A stretch of 64,000 nucleotides of DNA. Source: Perca fluviatilis (Eukaryota; Chordata; Actinopteri; Perciformes; Percidae). Made by a program: the position numbers and the translations under genes. The notes beneath the pieces are model-generated. The model was given only the letters and a program-made list of their open reading frames with translations, was not told the origin of the DNA and did no database searches. Below are positions 60,340-64,000 of this stretch, in pieces. The first letter of the stretch is position 1. Each line of letters opens with the position of its first letter. The stretch lies in the NCBI RefSeq assembly GCF_010015445.1, contig NC_053121.1, positions 32,501,934 to 32,565,933 of the forward strand, given 5' to 3'.

Positions 60340-60557
60340 ACATGACAGCAGACACTGCCCTGTCCCTGGATGGAACCGGCCGTCTGGACTACTCCCTGAA
60401 GCAGGGCCCTAAACGTGACGTCCTTCTCAGACAATCACTGCAGGGCGGGACCTCTGACCTCGCCAGTCCCAGCAGCTTGGAGGTCAAGTTCAGGACGCGC
60501 AGCAAGAGCGGCACTCTGCTGCATGTGCAGGAGAGCAGCAACTACACTACTGTGAAG
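60340..60557 (+). CDS. fat4: fat4 exon: start of laminin-G 2
   Basis: The 218-nt exon (phase 1 to phase 0) begins ACATGACAG after ctcccacag and ends GTGAAG|gtgaga. It encodes MTADTALSLDGTGRLDYSL, then KRDVLLRQSLQGG, LEVKFRTRSKSGTLLHVQE and SSNYTTVK, the N-terminal half of the second LamG domain. A second in-frame acceptor lies 9 nt further on (atgacag|CAGAC); using it would drop three residues and give EKSDTALS, closer to the mammalian SVTPDTALS start. I kept the first because its pyrimidine tract is better. In-frame sequence upstream to 60228 is intronic. Confidence 0.93.
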
Positions 60558-60654
60558 GTGAGAGAGAGGACGTGAAAGAGGGGTGACATGTGGCAGCGCT
60601 CCGAGAAACATTAGATACATTTTCAAATAATTGCTGTCTGTATGAACATTATAA

Positions 60655-60960
60655 GATAGACTCTATTGACCCCACAATAGGAAAATTCACTCGTCACAGC
60701 AGCTCAATGCAACACAACAAATAAGAAAAAATACACATTAAATATATAAAGGAGAGAAAAATACACAAAAAATAGAACAGAATAGAAAAATAAAAATAGA
60801 GTAATACTGGTAAATCTGTACACTATAAACCCTTCTTTTATATACAGGTGGGAATAACATATACAGATATACAGATGAATATGATACAGATAAATAGGGA
60901 ATGGCATAATGCACAGATGGAGGTGACAGAGAAATATAAAAATAACTATACATAGTGCAG
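60655..60960. repeat. A-rich block, possible retroelement 3' remnant
   Basis: The stretch starts tagactctattgaccccaca, then runs in A-rich tracts with aaatacac and ataaaaata units. It resembles the 3' region of fish LINE-like repeats, by memory only. No open frame supports it. Confidence 0.35.
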
Positions 60961-61094
60961 AATATTGTTAAGAGTATTGTTATCGTTGTTATCCAGACTC
61001 TACTGCACTGTCTCACATGGTAAATTCATCATAATGTTCATTCCAATACTCTATATAAATACCTGTATACTTTCTATTTTTAACAGAAGTACTG

Positions 61095-61204
<110 letters not shown>

Positions 61205-61839
61205 GTCATGCACTGTTGTGCAATTAAACTCAGACCACCTCTAAATAATGAAACGCAGCACCTCAGGTAGTGGTTTCACAATAAAAGCCTTTTAAGGAAG
61301 TGAAAAGCCCTGAACTGTTGCAAGTGTTCCTTGGAGGAAGTTTGCACACAACCGCAACAACACATTAATATTGCCAACAGGAGCAGATGAAAGAATAGGA
61401 TGGCTTCCTTCTAAAATATATTAAAATATCAAACTATAAATACTGGCCTCTTTCACTTGAGGTAAGTAAAGGTCCTGCCCAGTACTTACTGTGTTCCTGC
61501 TGTTTGTCCCCATCAGTATTATAGTGTTTTAATGTCGCGTGAAGCCAAAGACAATTTCCCTCAAAGTGGAAGACAAAGCTCCTAACAAACAATAATAGAA
61601 TAGTAATAGAAACTAACGTGAACAGCCACTCATCAGCCACAATTCTCCCTTAAACCACATTCATCACTGAGGTCCCATGGAGATTCAGCTCAGCGCAAAA
61701 TAATGCGCCGTGAACTTTCTGTTAAGGTACATTTGTATTCAAATTTTGGATACTGTGGCATAGGAAACGTCCCCTTGTACACATAGTGGCATTTCCCCAA
61801 ATGAAAAGCGCTACAAGTTGTAGGAGAAGATTCAGCTTA

Positions 61840-62020
61840 GTTTGGCATTGTGACTCTGCTAATTAGCCAGCTAACTTTGCCGAGCAGCCGCTGTTAATAT
61901 TAAGCATCAGCCACGAGCCATACTTGCAGACTTTGAAGGCTCATTAGGGAACGTGCAAATCATAATTAGATCATGATTAGTTTTTAGTCAGTGCCAAGAC
62001 ACAAATCAGCTTTGGCTCAT
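61840..62020. promoter_or_regulatory. Candidate enhancer with paired homeodomain-like motifs
   Basis: ctaattagccagct (about 61858) and cataattagatcatgattag (61961-61980) place inverted TAAT/ATTA cores close together. Composition is mixed and non-repetitive. Conservation was not tested. Confidence 0.2.
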
Positions 62021-63485
62021 CCATTCGTACAGAGATGAGGTTCTGCAATATGGCTGCCAGATGATTTGTTGCATCACCAAAAGCATGTGCAGTCATGAGC
62101 CTGTGTTGGTTTGTGTGTGTGAAAACATACAGTATTAAGATGACACTGAAAGGTGGCCTGAATGTTTGTATATACGCTTAAAACAGGATGGTGTACACAC
62201 ATAAGTGTCTGTACATGTTCTCAGCTCCCCTTACTTTGACTCCCCCCTCACAACACCAGTCATCACCCCACACACACTCTCCAACGAAAGGCAAACTCTA
62301 TGGGTCTTTGTCAGCCACCTCCCTTTAGTCTAATTCCTTTTTTTCTCCTCTCATCCTGTTCAGCACCCCCTCCCTCTGACTGATCCTGGGCAGCTGCCCA
62401 AAGAGGCCCGAGCGCTCATTCATCCTCTTCAATTTTCCTTTTAGACCCCCCACCCTCACCACCACCGACCCCTTCCCACTTTTAGTACCAGACTCTCTCT
62501 CTTATGATTTTGTTTTCCGGCTCGGAGCAGCTTCTGGTGCTCATCGAATCACCATCACAGCAAGCGTTACAAGCACCGTGACACCTAAAAAAGAAGAGCA
62601 GCATGGGAATACATACTGTATGTATGTACGTATGTTGAGAGTCTGAACTATATATACTGAGATATAAAAGAATAAATAAAAAAACCTTGTTTAAAGATGT
62701 TTAATAGATAAACTTCATGATTGGTTTTCCAGACTTGGAGCACTTAGTTTTCTTTGGCTTGGGGAGCTTTCCGCTTTTCCCATTTTAAATCAATTCTTCC
62801 GGAAGCTACTTATCATTGCTGATTTTTCTGGTTTTGAAAAGAGAGAACAGGATTACTTTTCCATCGAAAGTGGGGAGTGCGCATATGAGATTACCATACA
62901 CGGTGTGAGCCGCACATTTGCCAAAGTGAGCTTGATTCATTTCTTTTAAAGACGCACTGTGTCCTCTCTTTTTCTGGAAAGAGGGGTTCACCAGTGGGCG
63001 TTTGAATGAGCATGTTTTCTCAGAATTTGTTGTAAGCAAGCTTCTGGTCATCATCTGGCTGAATATCATTAGCTAAACACAAGTCGTGAGAACATGATTA
63101 ACTGCAGCATGTCTCCGCTGGGAGGAAGATTTACGAGAGTCAGGCTGCATTTCTGTTTTCGATCTCTGACCTCAACATCAGATTCGGAAAGCAGTGTGGT
63201 GGTAGTTTTGTGGAGACTGAGAGAGGACTTCCTCTCATCGCCCATGATTGATGCTGACATAAGTCATTGCATTAATCTGAAACACTTCCTTTTTAAACCC
63301 TAGTTCATGCGACTCTCATCAGGGAACATTATTTATCTTACGCTAGAAATTAAGAATTATAAGAGTATGCAGATTCATGGATTTATCCAGACTGTCTACT
63401 CATCTCTAATTTATGATATGATGTCTAATGTGGAAGTCAACACTGAGACATATCGCTATACTTTACCCTCTGTTCCTTCTCTCAG

Positions 63486-63747
63486 CTGAGGAACGGCAAC
63501 ATCCACTACGTCTCGGACGCGGGCGTCGGGGGGAAGGTGGAGCGGACCGTGGGAGAGGCGCTGCTGTCAGACGGCCAGTGGCACACGCTCCAGCTGATCA
63601 AGAACGGCTCCGCCACGGTGCTCCAGGTAGACGGCAGCCACTCCAGGGTCATCCAGCATGCCACCCAGGACTTTGGAGGACTCGGCGTTTTAATCTTTTC
63701 CCTGGGCGGGATCCCACCCGGACCTGCTCAGCAGAAAACTGCAGCAG
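63486..63747 (+). CDS. fat4: fat4 exon: rest of laminin-G 2 core
   Basis: This 262-nt exon (phase 0 to phase 1) starts LRNGNIHYVSDAG after ttctctcag and ends GCAGCAG|gtgagg. It encodes GKVERTVGEALLSDGQWHTL, QLIKNGSATVLQVDGSHSR and ATQDFGGLGVLIFSLGGIPP. WHTL and the xGGIP strand are diagnostic of LamG. The final LamG strand with its Cys, EGF6, the transmembrane helix and the cytoplasmic domain must lie beyond 64000. It is the last exon in the window. Confidence 0.95.
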
Positions 63748-64000
63748 GTGAGGCTCAACGGTGTATTTATCATGTGTTTGGGTTGGGGAGGATTAAACCA
63801 GTAGGTCATCAGATCAGCTCATTTCTGTCTATAACTGAGTGCTAAAAACCTTATTTTCTGGCTTGGGATTGCCAGCGTCTCCCTCATTACCAGGGCCACA
63901 TGGAATCTGTGGACGTATGATCTATTGTTATGTCATAGATTATTTTGCAGATTTTCCACAGATTTTACGTAGATTCTACGCAGAGTTTTTTTTTTTTTTT
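63748..64000 (+). other. fat4 intron, 5' part
   Basis: The donor gtgagg starts an intron that runs off the window. The end of the window is an internal T-run (63987-64000) with no sign of an acceptor. Confidence 0.8.

Overview
This is vertebrate genomic DNA, very probably from a ray-finned (percomorph-like) fish. The coding signal is split into short exons bounded by gt..ag introns. The introns carry many (CA)n, (TG)n and (CT)n tracts and several short DNA transposons of types I recognise from teleost genomes. No bacterial, viral or organellar gene organisation is present.

I can support one protein-coding gene, on the + strand: the fish orthologue of FAT4 (atypical cadherin of the Fat/Dachsous pathway). 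Fifteen consecutive internal exons lie between 17466 and 63747. All splice junctions are gt/ag and their reading phases agree, giving 7909 nt (about 2636 codons) of continuous frame. The first exon holds the end of one cadherin repeat and the start of the next. Eighteen further repeat ends follow, matching repeats 17 to 34 if the fish protein has the usual 34. Then come four EGF-like modules, laminin-G 1, EGF 5 and most of laminin-G 2. The N-terminal third, the end of laminin-G 2, EGF 6, the transmembrane segment and the cytoplasmic tail lie outside the window. Order and wording of the modules fit FAT4, not FAT1-3: the very large 4350-nt exon, LamG-EGF-LamG order and individual stretches of sequence agree.

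Layout: 1-17465 is upstream intron. 17466-24869 has three small cadherin exons, 27829-30617 two more, and 30618-42116 is an 11.5-kb intron. 42117-45970 has two cadherin exons. 46250-50599 is the giant exon (eleven cadherin repeat ends and three EGF modules). 52156-63747 has eight small exons for EGF 4, LamG1, EGF 5 and LamG2. The introns hold non-autonomous hAT-like elements with clear target-site duplications (27339-27690, 33294-33448), a terminal-inverted-repeat element with a telomere-like core (10131-10298), a CACTGCAAAA-ended element (51676-52023), a decayed hAT with a BED zinc-finger fragment (42771-43430) and several other interspersed repeats.

I found no new gene system. The most interesting signal is structural. 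The intron between the LamG1 exons (56511-58035) starts with (CA)13 just after its donor and ends with (TG)35 abutting its acceptor, in place of a polypyrimidine tract. This is the layout expected for RNA-structure-assisted splicing in fish.
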